Origin: Eremophila alpestris peregrina
Lineage: Eukaryota > Chordata > Aves > Passeriformes > Alaudidae
Length of the DNA: 64,000 bases
Reading direction: 5' to 3'
Assembly (NCBI GenBank): GCA_009792885.1
Contig: WMCF01000018.1
Span: forward strand, 8,795,699 to 8,859,698
The notes beneath the pieces are model-generated. The model saw only the letters and a program-made list of their open reading frames with translations. It had not been told where the DNA came from and did not search any database. The position numbers were made by a program, and so were the translations under genes. Shown piece by piece: positions 24,129-36,674 of the stretch; within the stretch, counting starts at the first letter, position 1; every line of letters starts with the position of its first letter.

Positions 24129-26669
24129 CAAACAAAACTAACCCTCTTTTTTATATACTAAAACACAATTTCTGAACCATGGCTCACATGCAGGTAAATT
24201 GAAGCACAAATTAATAGAATTAGGCATGAGCTTAAATCCTGTGGATTTCAAAGGGACTTGAAGCCCATCTTCAGACATGAGTCCCTTTGCTGGGCTTATG
24301 ATGGCAAATGTATGTTACAATTCCATGTTTTATCCTGATCAAACTACATTTGGGGAAAGCCACAACTGTGTGCATTTCAGTATATTTGATTTCATAAATA
24401 CCAACTTCTCTTGATGTGTGTGGAATACATTCAGCAGACTGAGAACTTCAATGATGAGGATGCAGTAAATCAGCAACTCAATCAATGCCACTGACACAAG
24501 TCCCTTCTTATAATGAGGCTTTACAGAGATTTCTGTTGAGTGATTTATATCTCAATATCAAGTTGTGACAAAAGTATGGAGTTTAGAGCCAGGTTTTAAT
24601 GTATAAAGAACCAGGGGTGTTTCTCATATCTATGCTTAAGTTTAGAAGAAATGATTGAGGGCATGACCCAAATCCATAGAGGCTTTCTGCTTCCAGTGCT
24701 CTGAATCATTTGTCCTTCAAGGGTATTAAATTTTATTTTTTAAAGTTTACTAGGAAGAGAATGAAAAGGGCTAATTTATTTCCACATTTCCAAGCTCATA
24801 TTTAAACTTCAGGACATTGTAACATTTCTGAAATGGAATGCATTTCAATTTCAAACCAAACTTCCTCCATAGAAAGGTCTATGCTGTGTTATGCATATGT
24901 TTTCTCCTAAACAGGTTTGTTAAGAAAGGGACAGTCTACAAATGGAATTGGTTTTCTGTCCTTAAAATGTCATGAACCCCACCACTTTCTCAAAGTCTAG
25001 CCAATTTTGCAACCTGAAGTTAGGACTAAAAGAATGACAGAACAGATTGGAATGTTTTTCATTTACTGATCAAATGAAATATTTTAGATTCAAACCAATT
25101 TTGGATCAGAACAGCTTTCTTTATCTTTTCCCCACAAAACAATATATGCATTTCAGTGTTTGCTGAACTCACCAGGGAGCAGGGATGCACCTTTCCCAGA
25201 AAGCCACTCTTTGAAGGACATCTGTAGGATGCTGTAGATATTCCTGATAACTATTAATCACCTCCTGAGAGCACAGATATATTATAATGTTCTTTAAGTC
25301 TGGCGTCACAACTTCTTTGTATATAGGGAGGAATTTCATATTTCAGCAGGTAAAGACTGAGTTCTGATCATTCTCCTCCATGTGTTCTGCTGTGAAGGGC
25401 TTTAACTCCTCCTGCCAGTGGCTGGGAAAACAGAGCTCTACTGCCCAACCTGGTGCATCCCCAGGCTTTGCAAACACTGCTGTTTATATTGGGTATTGAA
25501 TTTGGAGACTTCAGGCATAAGTTTGTGACTTACAAACTTTCCAAGTTTCAGACTGGTTGCGTTTCATTTCTTTTCTCTGCTCCTTTTGGTTTCCCTTCGA
25601 AGGAGGCACCAGAAGTGATCACTGGTACCAGCAGGACCAGGTTTTCATTCACCATCTTTGGCACCACACAGTTCCACTCACACCCACAGGAAATCACATC
25701 CACACAGGAAAACAGCACAGAACAGAGCTGATTGCCATCTGGAAACCTGTGGTGAAAACTATCTTTGTTAAATTATTTCCATTCAAGTTTCATGTTAGGC
25801 ATAATATTTTTACTGTGCAATAGTAGTATACAAAATTACATGTATATTTGCATTGTGTTTTGATTTTTTCATCTTTCATTAAGCAAACATTGAACATCAG
25901 GCATCAACAACTGCAGGGTTTTTTCAAGCTTGTCAAAAAGCTTAATTACTCTTAGAATCATATTTATTTTCCTGCTAATAAACTTATCTGTTTCTTGCTC
26001 AGAATAGTCTGTTCACTCTTGTTCTGCTCCTGACTCACTACTCTCCATTTTCTAAGAAGCTCTTGTGCACTGGAGATGCCTTGAAATCTTCTCATTTTAA
26101 ATCAAACAAAGTCAGTCTTCAAACAAGCTGAGTTTAGTTTTGTTTAGTTTTTAAATCTTGACACTCCTGCTTTACTCTGGATTCTTTTTGATTTGTACTC
26201 ACAATTTTGAAACTGGGATTCAAATCACAAAAGAAAATTATTTATTGCAGAATAACCATTTCCCACATCCTATTAATGCTACTCTTATTAAAACTTCCCT
26301 CAAGCAATTCCTTACATCTTTACAACAGCATTAACAATGTCTACCTAATTTATGATCTAACACCAATTCTTTCTGTGCTGCCCAGTGAAATATTCCCCAT
26401 TTTATATCTCTGCATTTGATTCCCTTCAGACCTGTAGATAGCATTTTTGTTTATTTACCTTTATTTTAATGATTTTAGGCTATTGGACAAGCAGCTCCAT
26501 GCCACACTGTCCTCTGCAGTGTCTGTAACCCATCCCAGGGGGGCATCAGCAGGAAATGTCAGCAGGGCAGATTTTCCTCCATCATCCAAACCAGTGAAAA
26601 TATGGACAACAAGGCCCAAGGTTTGATGCCTGGGTACATCCCAGTGAAATGCTCTCCTAGCTCTACAGA

Positions 26670-26975
26670 AAACCATGAATAGGTTACTCAACTGCTTTTC
26701 AGGCATCTCTACACCCATTCTGAGAACATTGTACCTTTTGGGAAGAATTATTTGGAATGGTGTCAAAAGCCTTGCTAAAATTCAAGATTGTCACACTTAC
26801 CCCTTTTTATCCACTTGGCAGATCCCATCCTTTTACAGGGATGACACAATTTATACCTGACAAAGCCACAGGGTCTATTTTTATCTCCTTATTATGCTCC
26901 ACAGGCTTGTTAATTAATAGATCCATTCTCCTTAGGGCTATTGGAGTCAGCTTGACTGGTGGACCATTCTCTCAG
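26670..26975 (-). mobile_element. Decayed CR1/L3-like LINE fragment
   Basis: The plus strand contains 'ggtgtcaaaagccttgcta', followed by a block that lines up with the antisense of the CR1/L3 reverse-transcriptase region (the usual consensus reads 'tgtcaaaagccttactaaag' and then 'tccactaggtgggtcacc'). Near 26935-26960 'gggctattggagtcagctt' fits the consensus 'tgaggtcaggctta'. The copy is strongly diverged, with many indels, so both ends are approximate and the coding frame is destroyed. It points to an old insertion on the minus strand. Confidence 0.5.
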
Positions 26976-29900
26976 GTTTCTTCTTTCTTCCTTGTGGTTC
27001 ATTCCCCAAGTGTTGTTCATTCTCACAGGTAATTTTACCCTAACACTCAAACTAAATATGTTTGCCTTATCTACATATTTTATAGTGTTTTCTCCTCCCC
27101 TCTTTTCTCCAGGTCATCTGTCTCCTTGTAAAATTTAATCACTTTAATTAAAAGGTGACAAATTTCTAGTAGAAGACTGAAATAAAGAATAAAAATCTTA
27201 GCCTTTTCTCAGCCATGTTTTTCTTTCTTTCCACATTATGTAATTGGTGGTTTTTATTTTTTTTTCTCCCCTTCCACATGACCCTTATGTATTTATAGTG
27301 GGGTTTTTTCTTGTCCTTTAGGTGACTTGTTGCAAATTATTCTGTACCTCAGCTCAATCTCCTCTCTTTCCAAATTTCTGTTTCAAAATTCCTTCATGTT
27401 ACCTTTTGAAACAGTCTGACCTCTGAGAGCTGAACCTTATGTAAATTTTTGCCCACACTAGAAAATACCAGAAAACCATCATGCCACAGAGTTTTCCCCA
27501 CAGCATATTCCAAGCAATCTGCTCAGATGCACAAATTTTTATGACCACAGAAATAATCCCACCTAGGAACCTGCCCTACCAGACCACACAATTCCACTGC
27601 AAAGAAAATTTAACCAATTTAAAAATCTGATCCAGAACTGTATTGTATTTTGTTTTTTGGGTTTTTTCCCTCACTGTGCCCAGTTGTGTGACTGCCAACT
27701 CTTTTGTAAGTCAAAAAACATGATGAGCCAAAGCCACGAGGAAAGAACTGAACGAGCCATCATTTGTGGCTTTCACATACCACCCTTTATTTCGATAACA
27801 CAATTTAAAATTATAGTGGTGAGCACGCAAAAATGTCCAGTGTGATAGCATTTGGTGGCAAAATAGAGCAGAAACTGGCAATCTGACTGCTGGGCTCTGC
27901 ACTGGAGTCCTGGGATCCCTTCTCCTATTCAGCCTGTACAGCTGTGGGGAATGGCTGTCTGTCAATACAGCCACGTGTCATTGTCAGCCTATTTGTCCTT
28001 CCCATCCAACCCACAGCAATTTGGGCTGATTGCTATGCACAGCCCGGGTAATTTGGGCCCTGCTCTCCCAGCCACTCTGGTGGCAGCTGCATTTCCATGG
28101 CTTCCTGCAGCACACCTGCAGAAGGACTGCAGTCCCAGGGCTGTGGTGCTACAAAATTCCAGAATTACACCATATTTATGGCTGAAACGGAACAGCCTAA
28201 TCACAGGGGAACTGGGATTGGGCATTCATGGGCAGCTGGGATGTTACCTGGTGCAAAAAAAGGTGAGTGCTGCTACTTGGCATGCAAAGCAATGGCTCTG
28301 ACTGCTCAACAGAGTGGTGGATTTTACACCCACATACTGCAACCAAAAAACCCCAGGCTGAAACAGGAACGGAAATACAAAACTCTCTCAAAGCATCCAC
28401 GTGCTGCTGTGCACCTGCACAGAGCCATTAGAGCCAGTGAGAAAGGGTTTGATTGCAATGGAGAATCCTGTGCTTGTGTGTTATTTCCCACCCTTTGGTA
28501 TCAGAGCAGCAGCACCCAGCAGTGATGTGAATCAGAGCCTCATTTACCACCCACCGCTCAATGGGAGCTATTGCCTGGGATTGCTTTCAAGGGCTGGTAT
28601 TTGCTTTTAAACTGGGCTCTGAAACAACCCAGGGTGGTCAGACAAGGGCACTAGCATATTGGAGGGGGAAGGGCATCTCCTGCCTTTAAAACTGCTCCTG
28701 GGTTCCATCAATTCGGAAAAATAGTAAGGAGAATTAACCACATAACCTGGACCTTCATTCACAGGGAGGGAGATGGAAGCCTTTTCATTGAGAAGTGGGG
28801 AGAGCTGCATGAAGAAGTCAAAGAGGGTTCCAAGAGATTACAAAAAAGCCACACTGGGTTCACAGGAATAACTCACTGACTCATCAATGAAGTAAAATGC
28901 TTTATGTCCAATAAACATCCTATGTCCATTTGCCCTATGCAAAATGAAAGATGATCCTGAAAACAGCTGAAAGGAACATTTTTCAAAAGCTCTGAACACC
29001 AAAAATTGGGTTATTCCACTAATCCACACTGCAGGAAACAGCCTGACAACACTTTTCTTCATCCAATTCACATATCACTATACTTTTAAGACTTCTACTG
29101 CTTCAAGGGGTTTTACTCTGACCAGTGATAAATCCCTAAATGCAGTAGAGGTAGAAAAAGAAACAGTTCAAGGACTAAACAACTAAGCTTGATTTTCCAA
29201 GCAAATAGTCCTAGGCAGCAAGTTTTAAAAAAAAAGAAGAGACCTGTAATTATTTGATGTGGTGCACACATAATAGACTTTGAGGCAATTATTAAAGAAC
29301 ATTCAGATGGCCAGAGTTCATTTCCTGTGCAGAGCTCCCCCCCTCCTGAGACTGCAGGCAATTGGGCTATGTGGCCTCAAGCACAAACCTCAATAACTTC
29401 ATCTTTGGGGATTTCAACCCATTTGATCACTTTAATGGAAAAAGTGATGTGACACCTGTTGGTAATCACCCAGATTTCCTTATGTAAGTCACTCACTGCT
29501 GCATGAGAGGTGTGACCCCACACCCTGTTCCAGTTTGTGCCACAAACTGGGCCCCCAGCATTTGGGAACCTTTCCATCTTTGCCTCTTAATGCATGCCCT
29601 GGAAATAAATAATAAAATGTTCAGCATTTCTCAGGAGTAAAGCTCTGATGTGCAAACACATCACACCTTCTGCTCCCCTGCTTCTCTCCAGTGCCTAAAA
29701 CCTGGACAGAGACCTGAGAGAGCAGCAGGAGCCCAGCTTAGTACTTAAACTGAGTATTTGCAATGCTAATCCATTGGATTCTGCATCTTTTGCACCCTCT
29801 CCAGGCTTCTGGAAAGAGGCTAAAAGAAAGGTAGGTATGAACATGGCAGGATGAAAACTATCAAGTAACAAGGGCTTGTTTAAAACAGAAATTACTCCAG

Positions 29901-29984
29901 AAAGGGCTGTTCAAGAGGAGCTATTACAAATAACTCACTATGGGCACAGTCTTATACATATAAATATACAAAGTGTGTTTCAAG
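26976..29984. other. Non-coding stretch, no gene recognised
   Basis: About 3 kb. The part from 27690 to 28280 is less AT-rich, has overlapping reading frames on both strands and ends in a strong splice-donor sequence at 28261-28268, so a non-coding transcript exon is possible. The rest shows nothing I can name. Confidence 0.5.
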
Positions 29985-30063
29985 GACCCACTTGTGTGGG
30001 TCACACCTGTGTGACAACACAGAATACATTTGTGTATCCTGTACCAAGGACACACTTGTGTGT
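29985..30063. repeat. Cluster of four small palindromes with TTGTGT cores
   Basis: Four hairpins lie in 79 bases: 'gacccacttgtgtgggtc' (29985-30002, 7-bp arms), 'gtcacacctgtgtgac' (30000-30015, 7-bp arms), 'atacatttgtgtat' (30024-30037, 5-bp arms) and 'acacacttgtgtgt' (30050-30063, 6-bp arms). The first and last are both preceded by 'caagga' (29981 and 30045), 64 bp apart, so the block probably arose by a duplication whose copies kept pairing potential. It could be a decayed minisatellite. Function is unknown. Confidence 0.75.
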
Positions 30064-30524
30064 TCTTCCACCCACACCAAAAGTGAGCAAGACCTAACCC
30101 TACAACAAGCAGAAAAAAAAAAGACCTTGCTAATGTCTTCTTTTATTTTTATTTCTTTTTAATTTTGAATTTTTAGTGCACAAACAGAACTTGGACCATG
30201 CCCCAAGGTCCAGATGAAGCCAGTGGCACAACGTGCTGGCCCACATTTAAATATTAGACACAGCAGAAGAAACCTGGAGCTGCAGCCTGGCAATGGCAAA
30301 CATCTGTATTGCTTTGCCAGGAGCCTGGCAGAGTCCCACTCTTCTCACATGGGGATAAGCAGCTGTAGCATGAGCAGCCTGAGATCAACCCACCTGAGAA
30401 GCCAAGAGGGGAGTAAATCAGCAGAGAAATCTTCTGCTGTGATGAGACTGCTGAGGCCCAGGAACAGAACCAGCCATGGGCCACTCCTATCTGAGCACCT
30501 TCTCCTTGATGCCTGATTATGCCA
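30064..30524. other. Non-coding stretch before the ERVK LTR
   Basis: Starts with a T/A-rich run (30110-30175). The rest has a plus-strand frame of 100 codons (30214-30516) and an overlapping minus-strand frame, neither with a recognisable product. I see nothing else. Confidence 0.5.
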
Positions 30525-30988
30525 TGTTGTGGTTTAGCCCCAAGCTGGTGGGATGAGGAGGAGAATCAGAAAAAAAGTTAAATCCATTGGTTGAGATAAG
30601 AACAGTTTAATAATTGAAATCCAGTAAAATATAACAATAAGAAGAAGAAGAAAGAAGGAAGAAGGAGGAGGAAGAAGGAGGAGGAGAAGGAGAAGGAACA
30701 AATTATGCATTATGTAATTGCTGAACCATGATCAGCCCCTCTCCTGGGTAACTCCCCCAGTTTATATACTGAGCATGGGGATCTATGGGATGGAATACCC
30801 TTCTGGCCATGCTCCCTCCCAGCTTTTTTTACACCTCCTCCATGGCAGAGCATGAGCCACTGAAAATTCCTTGGCTTAGGGTAAGCACTACTTGGCAACC
30901 CAAACCATCAGTGTGTTATCAACATTATTCTGAATCCAAAACACAGCCCTGAGAAAAAATGAACTCCATCAGAGCTGAAAGCAGGACA
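30525..30988 (-). mobile_element. Solo LTR of an avian ERVK-type retrovirus
   Basis: On the minus strand it starts TGTCCTGCTTTCAGCTCTGA and ends GGGGCTAAACCACAACA, the start and end of a widespread bird ERVK LTR as I remember its consensus. Inside, a minus-strand TATATAAA (30778-30771) is the TATA box and ATTAAA (30611-30606) the likely polyadenylation signal, so the U3-R-U5 order fits. The length, 464 bp, is somewhat shorter than I expect for the family; the GC-rich block near the 3' end seems deleted. No gag or pol flanks it. I found no 6-bp target duplication ('atgcca' left, 'cactga' right), so an end may be eroded. The internal simple repeat, usually AAT-type, has become a 60-nt purine tract. 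Confidence 0.85.
30639..30698 (+). repeat. Pure 60-nt purine tract inside the ERVK LTR
   Basis: Every base from 30639 to 30698 is A or G, built of GAA, GGAA, GGA and AAG units. In related LTRs this place is an AT-rich simple repeat, so this looks like a local expansion after insertion. Such a tract can form a triplex. On the element's own strand it is a pyrimidine tract between the TATA box and the polyadenylation signal. Confidence 0.9.
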
Positions 30989-31900
30989 CACTGACAAGAG
31001 CCTGCCTGTGTATCATATTTGTGTAAGGCTGTCTGTATCTCGCAGCTGACAGGAAACTAAACTGCTTCTGTCGTTTCTTTATTTCATTTTCCAGCAATTT
31101 TCCGCCAGTGTATGTGGGAATTTAGAAGAGTGACAAACTCATTTTGGGTCTGTGCTGCAAACCCCATCAGCTGAGGTTTTGCTCACACACCACGACTGTC
31201 TGAAGAGATTTGGCAGAGACTCAGATCCAGCTGGTGCTGGATGGGGCTCGGGCAAGTGATGCACTTTCCAATTGACCTGATAAACTGGCAGCCTTGGATG
31301 GCTGCATTTTGTCTCATCTGCAAGATCTGCTACAACAGAGCTTATTGGAGTCATAAATCCTGGCTTTCCGGAGTATTTGTTTCTACAGGTACCTGATTTT
31401 GCATTTGGATTCTTCCTGATGAAATGTTTTGTTTCCCTAATCCAAAAGACACCATGATTACAAACTAAGGGCTAGAAGTCATTTGATACCAGATTCCATA
31501 ATAGAATACAGGAAACACAAATGTGAACACAACAAGCACTTTTCTCCCATCCTGCATTTCCCCTTCTGAACACTGGGTTTCACAACGACAGGACTCTTCT
31601 TTTTCCCAGCACATTTTTAGAAAGCATGAGTAATATGGATCAATATTCATAAAAAGTTTATCTCTAAATATTTCTATCCTTCATTTTATTTTTCTACCTA
31701 CTACAGAGAGATATTTTGTTATCTTTTTTTTACAGCTCTTTTATCCTTCCTTTTGCCCACTGACTTGGTCAGTACCTGCATCTCTACCCTGTCTATATTT
31801 CTTTGTTGCTTTAATTCTTTACATGTAACCTTTAAAACTGAGCTCTTTGTATTTCTGAACATCTTAGAATGGTATAGAAAGCATCAGAAGTGGTAGAAGT

Positions 31901-31916
31901 TTTTTTTTTTTTTTTT
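31901..31916 (+). repeat. Poly-T run, 16 nt
   Basis: An uninterrupted run of T. No retrocopy could be recognised on the minus strand next to it. Confidence 0.9.
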
Positions 31917-34367
31917 GGAGTTTCAATAGAACTCTCTGGAAATTTTTAAACATTTTTTTAACAAGAAAATTCCAACACATTGTTGCCTGCACTTCACATA
32001 TTGACAGACAACAACCAGCCACATCTGCCCAAGGGAAGTCTTAGGAATAAATGATTTGTTTAAGAAAAATGAAAAACCTGGTGGCAAGGACAATTCTCCA
32101 GGTCACAACTTGCCTGCCAGTAGCTACTTTTCCATGGCAAAACTTCACTGCCCAGTCTGAAGGGATGACCCAGGCACACTCAGACAGGAGGGACTGACAT
32201 TATATGACATTAAGCAGAAGACCAAGCACCTGTAAGGTGAGCTCAATAATCCAGGAGGCCTCACCTGGTACCTGCTCATGGGTGATGCAATGAGCATCAA
32301 GTGTTTCATGCACTGATGAGCTGAGGGTCCCTGTGAACAGCCCTTGGGGTTGATTTTAACATACAGGTCATGATCCAGTATGTCCTGTCATTTAAGGGTA
32401 TTGTTTGGCTTCAGTTGTCTGGTATTTGACCATTTGCAGCACATTTATTCTCCCCAGGATGAAAGGAACTGGTGTTTAAAGGGTGAAAAACAAGGAGCTG
32501 AGAAATTAAGTGCTCTAATCAACACTGTAAAAACACTGAAATGGAGCACAAGGACTATTTTTTACTAATTTACTCACAACTAGAGGCTTCCTGGCCTGCA
32601 GGAGCACCTCTATCCATGGGAGAGAAAGAGAGGCATGGGAGCTGTAGGTCCCTTCTTGCAGGACCTGAGTAGACCATTCCTTTGTCTTGGCACTTGCTCC
32701 CTCTCCTTGCTCATCCCAACAATGTCTTCTCAACACACACTCTGGAAAAGCCTTTAATGTGCACAATCATTGGAAAGAAGGCAGAAATCTCAGAGAAGAA
32801 AAGATGTGCAGAAATGTGAGTAATGATTTTGTGTAGCTTTGATTTATTGACTAGTGGGAGTTATGTATGTATGGTTATTTAATGCCTGTGGCTGGCTGAG
32901 GAAATTTGTTACCTAATTCAGAGTGCTCAATGCTGAATGGTCATTATGTTGCTGCAGGCTTAATTAACTGGTGGGTGGACTATGGGTTGTAATGTAGATG
33001 GACAGAGTTTTTTTGTTTTAAGAAGCAAGTGTTTTATTAATTTGCCCTTTTTTTGCATACCATCTTAGTATTGATTATAAAAAATGTCAGAACATGCTAA
33101 AGTCTGTCATGGCCTTTTTCAATAGCAGTCATTTCATTTTCTTAGACTATTCAGAAATATTCTCTCTGAATCCCTATCCAGGCATAGTTTAAAAAAAAAG
33201 GATTTTTGAATGCATTTTTGTCATCAGAGCCTTTTACATTTATATTTAGTTGGTACCTTTCAAGATTTGCACTGAGCTGATTTGATGGTGGAGTGTCATC
33301 CCAGCCAACAGACACTGCTCTGGGTCTTAGGGCATGTTCAGTACAAGCCAGGTGATGAGCTTGATGAGCTGACAGCTGCCTTTGCTTCCTGCTCTTTGTT
33401 TCTATTTGTGTGACTCAAATCTGCAATATTTCCACCATGACCCATGTCCCCATGACATTTAAGGGACAGTCACTCAGACTGCAGGTGCTTTGTGATTTAT
33501 GTCTGAACAAATGGAGCTATTCAATTTGCCCTGCATCCAAGGCTTCATCACATAAATCCTGAACTAAACTCCTCTTTGTCAGAAAGCAGACCCTGAGCTA
33601 CCCATTTGGAGAATATTTACCCTTGCAGCAGTAGGAAGCAGCAACTTGAAACAAAATTTCAAGCTGCTGAGGTATTTGGAAGGGTCTAGAAAACAGCTCA
33701 AGGAATCTTTCTCCCTCACAAAGGCAGGCACAAATGTATCTGATGCAGTGTCCCCACAGGTGATGACCACTGGTCCCACATTTCCCTGGAGCATCCCCAC
33801 CTGGCTCACAGAAATCATTAGGAAGGCCCTTGGCATGTGAATAAATTTGTGCTTTATTTATCAGAAACTCTGCCCTTCTGTGATCCAGCAACGTCCCTCA
33901 CCCCAGTCCTGATGATGAGAAGATTGTTAAAATCCTAAAATCCACCTGCATCTCCTCACCACAGCACCCAGGACAGCATTGTGCCTCCACATCAGCTCTC
34001 TCCAAGGGAGAACAAAAGCACAGGGAATGTCACCACCTCCCCCCAGGCTGGCCTGTGGTGGGCAGCAGGGAGGATCAGGACGTGCACTCTGGAGGCACAG
34101 TGGCAAATTTGAGAACAGTTCCTCCATGGAATTAACCTCTTCCCAATCACCTCTGGGCTGGCTCCACACCACTCCTCACTGCTGGTCTTTGCTTCAGCAG
34201 GTCTCAGTTCCACGTGTGGCTCCCAACAGGCAAAGTGAGCACTAAAATACCAAAAGGTTTGAAAAAACGCTGCTTCTTTTTACACTGTGTCACTTCATTT
34301 ATTACTGTGTATCATTTAGCATTATGTATTTGCCACGAGTGCATCTGGTAGCAATTACTTTGCTACT

Positions 34368-34413
34368 GTAGACATTTCCTATTACCTGATGTAGACATTT
34401 TCTATTACCCTCT
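34368..34413 (+). repeat. Tandem duplication of about 23 bp
   Basis: The segment that begins 'gtagacatttcctattacc' (34368) is followed directly by a near copy 'gtagacattttctattacc' (34391), with one mismatch in the aligned part. A short slippage duplication. Confidence 0.85.
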
Positions 34414-35890
34414 CCTCAGTGTAAGCCACTCTTAACAGTACAAAAGGTGTCAAGGAATCGGAGTCCTGACCCATGGGGTTTCCTGGAGAGCACTGAAGTG
34501 GTTAATTTATACAGCTCCAGTAAGAACCAAAGTGCTTGGCAACAAGAATATCATATAAACTCTCCTCAGAGCAGGTAGTTAATTGAGTCTTGCAAATTTT
34601 ACTTGCCTGCTCAGCTGGGATGAGTAATTATTTCTGATGGACGAGTAAATTGCCATTAGTATTTCCATTCTGCTAAAGCTGGAAGATTAGTCTTTGTGGC
34701 TGAGCTGATAAATTTCCATTACAGTTTTGCAAGTCTGGGTGAATGGATGTGGCTGCACTTTCAAACCCAGACACAAAATCTGTCCTTACAGGTCTTGCTT
34801 GCTCTGTGCTGTTCAATAAGGAGCAGCCATGATCTGAAATGCTACACAAGCTGACCAAGATGCCATCAGCACACACACCAGGACTGTACTTGCTGTGCAT
34901 CTCAAGCCCCTGTTTGCTTCATCCCCAAATGAGGCTTGATCCCATGAATCACATCTCCTCGAGCTGCCCTGAGCTGACTCCTCTCAAATCATTGCTGCTC
35001 TCGTCCCTGATTTCAGTGCTAATGGCTCCAGGCACCCAACACCCAGCTGAACCCCAGTTCTCACTGGGCCACATGTCAGAGTCTGTGCAAGGCTGATGGA
35101 GGACATAAACCTTCCCACAGAACAGGCAGGAGGGGTCATGGGTGAGGAGCTGATTGCAGGAAAACGACTTGAAGATTGCATTAGCCATCACAATTCTTTA
35201 AGAAAAAGTCTTTCTAAAAGAAACTTTTGGCTTGAGAAATAGTGATAAGCACCAGTTCTTAGGATTGCACAGACACTTGACAGGGAAGGGGTGTCACAGC
35301 AGGGACGGCACAAAGTAGCTGGGAGAACTGGCACGAGGTGTCTGAATTTGATTGCAGCAGGTATTGCTGCCCTCATTGAGACATTCTGCAGCAGCTTCCC
35401 ACCGTGCAGAAGTCTGCCCTGAGCTTCCAACATTCCCACCAGCACGGAAGAAAGCTTTAAATAGACTACACAGTCACATTTGTGCACATCACACCCCTCA
35501 CCAAGGCAAAGGCACACTCTGGAAAGGGTCGTTTGCACAACCAGGTGAGGCGAGGGAGTCAACACCTCTGTTCCTACCTCGAGTTCCTCACACCCCTCCT
35601 GCTGACACTCCTACACCAACAGCTCCATGTGCCTTCTGAAAGGGCTCTCTGAGTCCTCTGAGAAAGGAGGGTCAGATGGCTGCACTGGCAAAAAGCTCTT
35701 GCTGAATTTTAAGCTGCATCTTATTCTGGAGGGCTCTTCCAGGAGACTTGTTATAGAGTCCTTAAAGCCTTTATGTTCTCTAAAATGCTTTTCATGCACT
35801 CCATGTTTCTCTGTTCTTCTCTGTTAATAAGGACTCAGGAAATCACTGCCAGGTTTCTCATACCCTTATTAACAAGTGGATGCTGTGACA

Positions 35891-35909
35891 TTGTTTAATT
35901 ATTAAACAA
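35891..35909. promoter_or_regulatory. 19-bp palindrome with forkhead-like arms
   Basis: The sequence 'ttgtttaattattaaacaa' has perfect 9-bp arms around a single T. Each arm carries TGTTTA, the core of forkhead binding sites, on opposite strands, and the centre TAATTATTA holds homeodomain cores. This could be a composite binding site. AT-rich DNA gives such palindromes by chance more often than mixed sequence. Confidence 0.35.
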
Positions 35910-36674
35910 ACCTGCAGTCTGAAAGTAGCTGGAGACAGAGAAGGACAAAAAAAAAATTGTGCAACACTTCTATCAGATGCACTGAAAAATGGCAAGAAAA
36001 TCCATCTAGCAAAAAGCCTGATCAGGATATGATACAAAATGCAGACATTAGCTAGATTTTAAAAACTGGTTGCACTGACATTTAGATTTAGACATTATAG
36101 ATGCAATAGAATGTATGGGAGAAGAGATTCTTTGAAAAGTATTTAAAACATAAATTGTAAAGCACTTTATTTGGGGAGAAAATTACCAGTCATTTTAGCA
36201 GCTCCAGCTCCTATCTACAGCAAAAAAACCCCACTAAAATAAAGCAAAATAAAATAAACATCCCCTGGCCACTACTGACATCCTCTCTTCCCTTTCTATA
36301 GCTTTATTTAATTGTGGTTTATACCAACTGCAATTCTATCCTACTAATGTACAAAGATGCAGGCTCACATGCTTACACATCAATGTCCTGGCAGATAAAG
36401 CACATTATGGGGCACTAAAGCTCAAAGGAGGAAATGAACCTTTCATTTGAAGTTAAAATGGTTTTTTTCCACGTGTCAGAGTAGATTGATGCTGTGTTAC
36501 TCCCAAAGCTCAGAGGTGAAAACCCAGAAACAGGCACAGCACAGTGAGTTTTTTTTGATTACATGGGACAAAAATGATGACTGTTTGTGCTGACTTTCAA
36601 AGAGCATCAGCACACCTGCCTGCTGTGCTTCTGAGAAACCTCCCTGCAAGTGTTTCTAAATCATAGCAAGGCAT

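Larger units (their letters stand above)
20526..26669. other. Non-coding stretch with simple repeats
   Basis: About 6.1 kb with no gene or RNA gene recognised. It holds a pyrimidine tract at 20656-20730, a RUNX-like motif triplet at 23181-23210 and a 9-bp tandem repeat at 24081-24128. Reading frames are all under 110 codons, without family resemblance. Confidence 0.5.
30989..36674. other. Non-coding stretch with a few simple repeats
   Basis: About 5.7 kb, AT-rich, without a recognisable gene, RNA gene or transposon. It includes a T16 run at 31901-31916, a 23-bp tandem duplication at 34368-34413 and a palindrome at 35891-35909. The many frames in the less AT-rich part at 33.6-35.8 kb overlap on both strands and look like chance. 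Confidence 0.5.

Noticed and set aside
26205..26230. 'gggattcaaatcac', like a tRNA B box on one strand
   Set aside because: No A box at the right distance, no cloverleaf.
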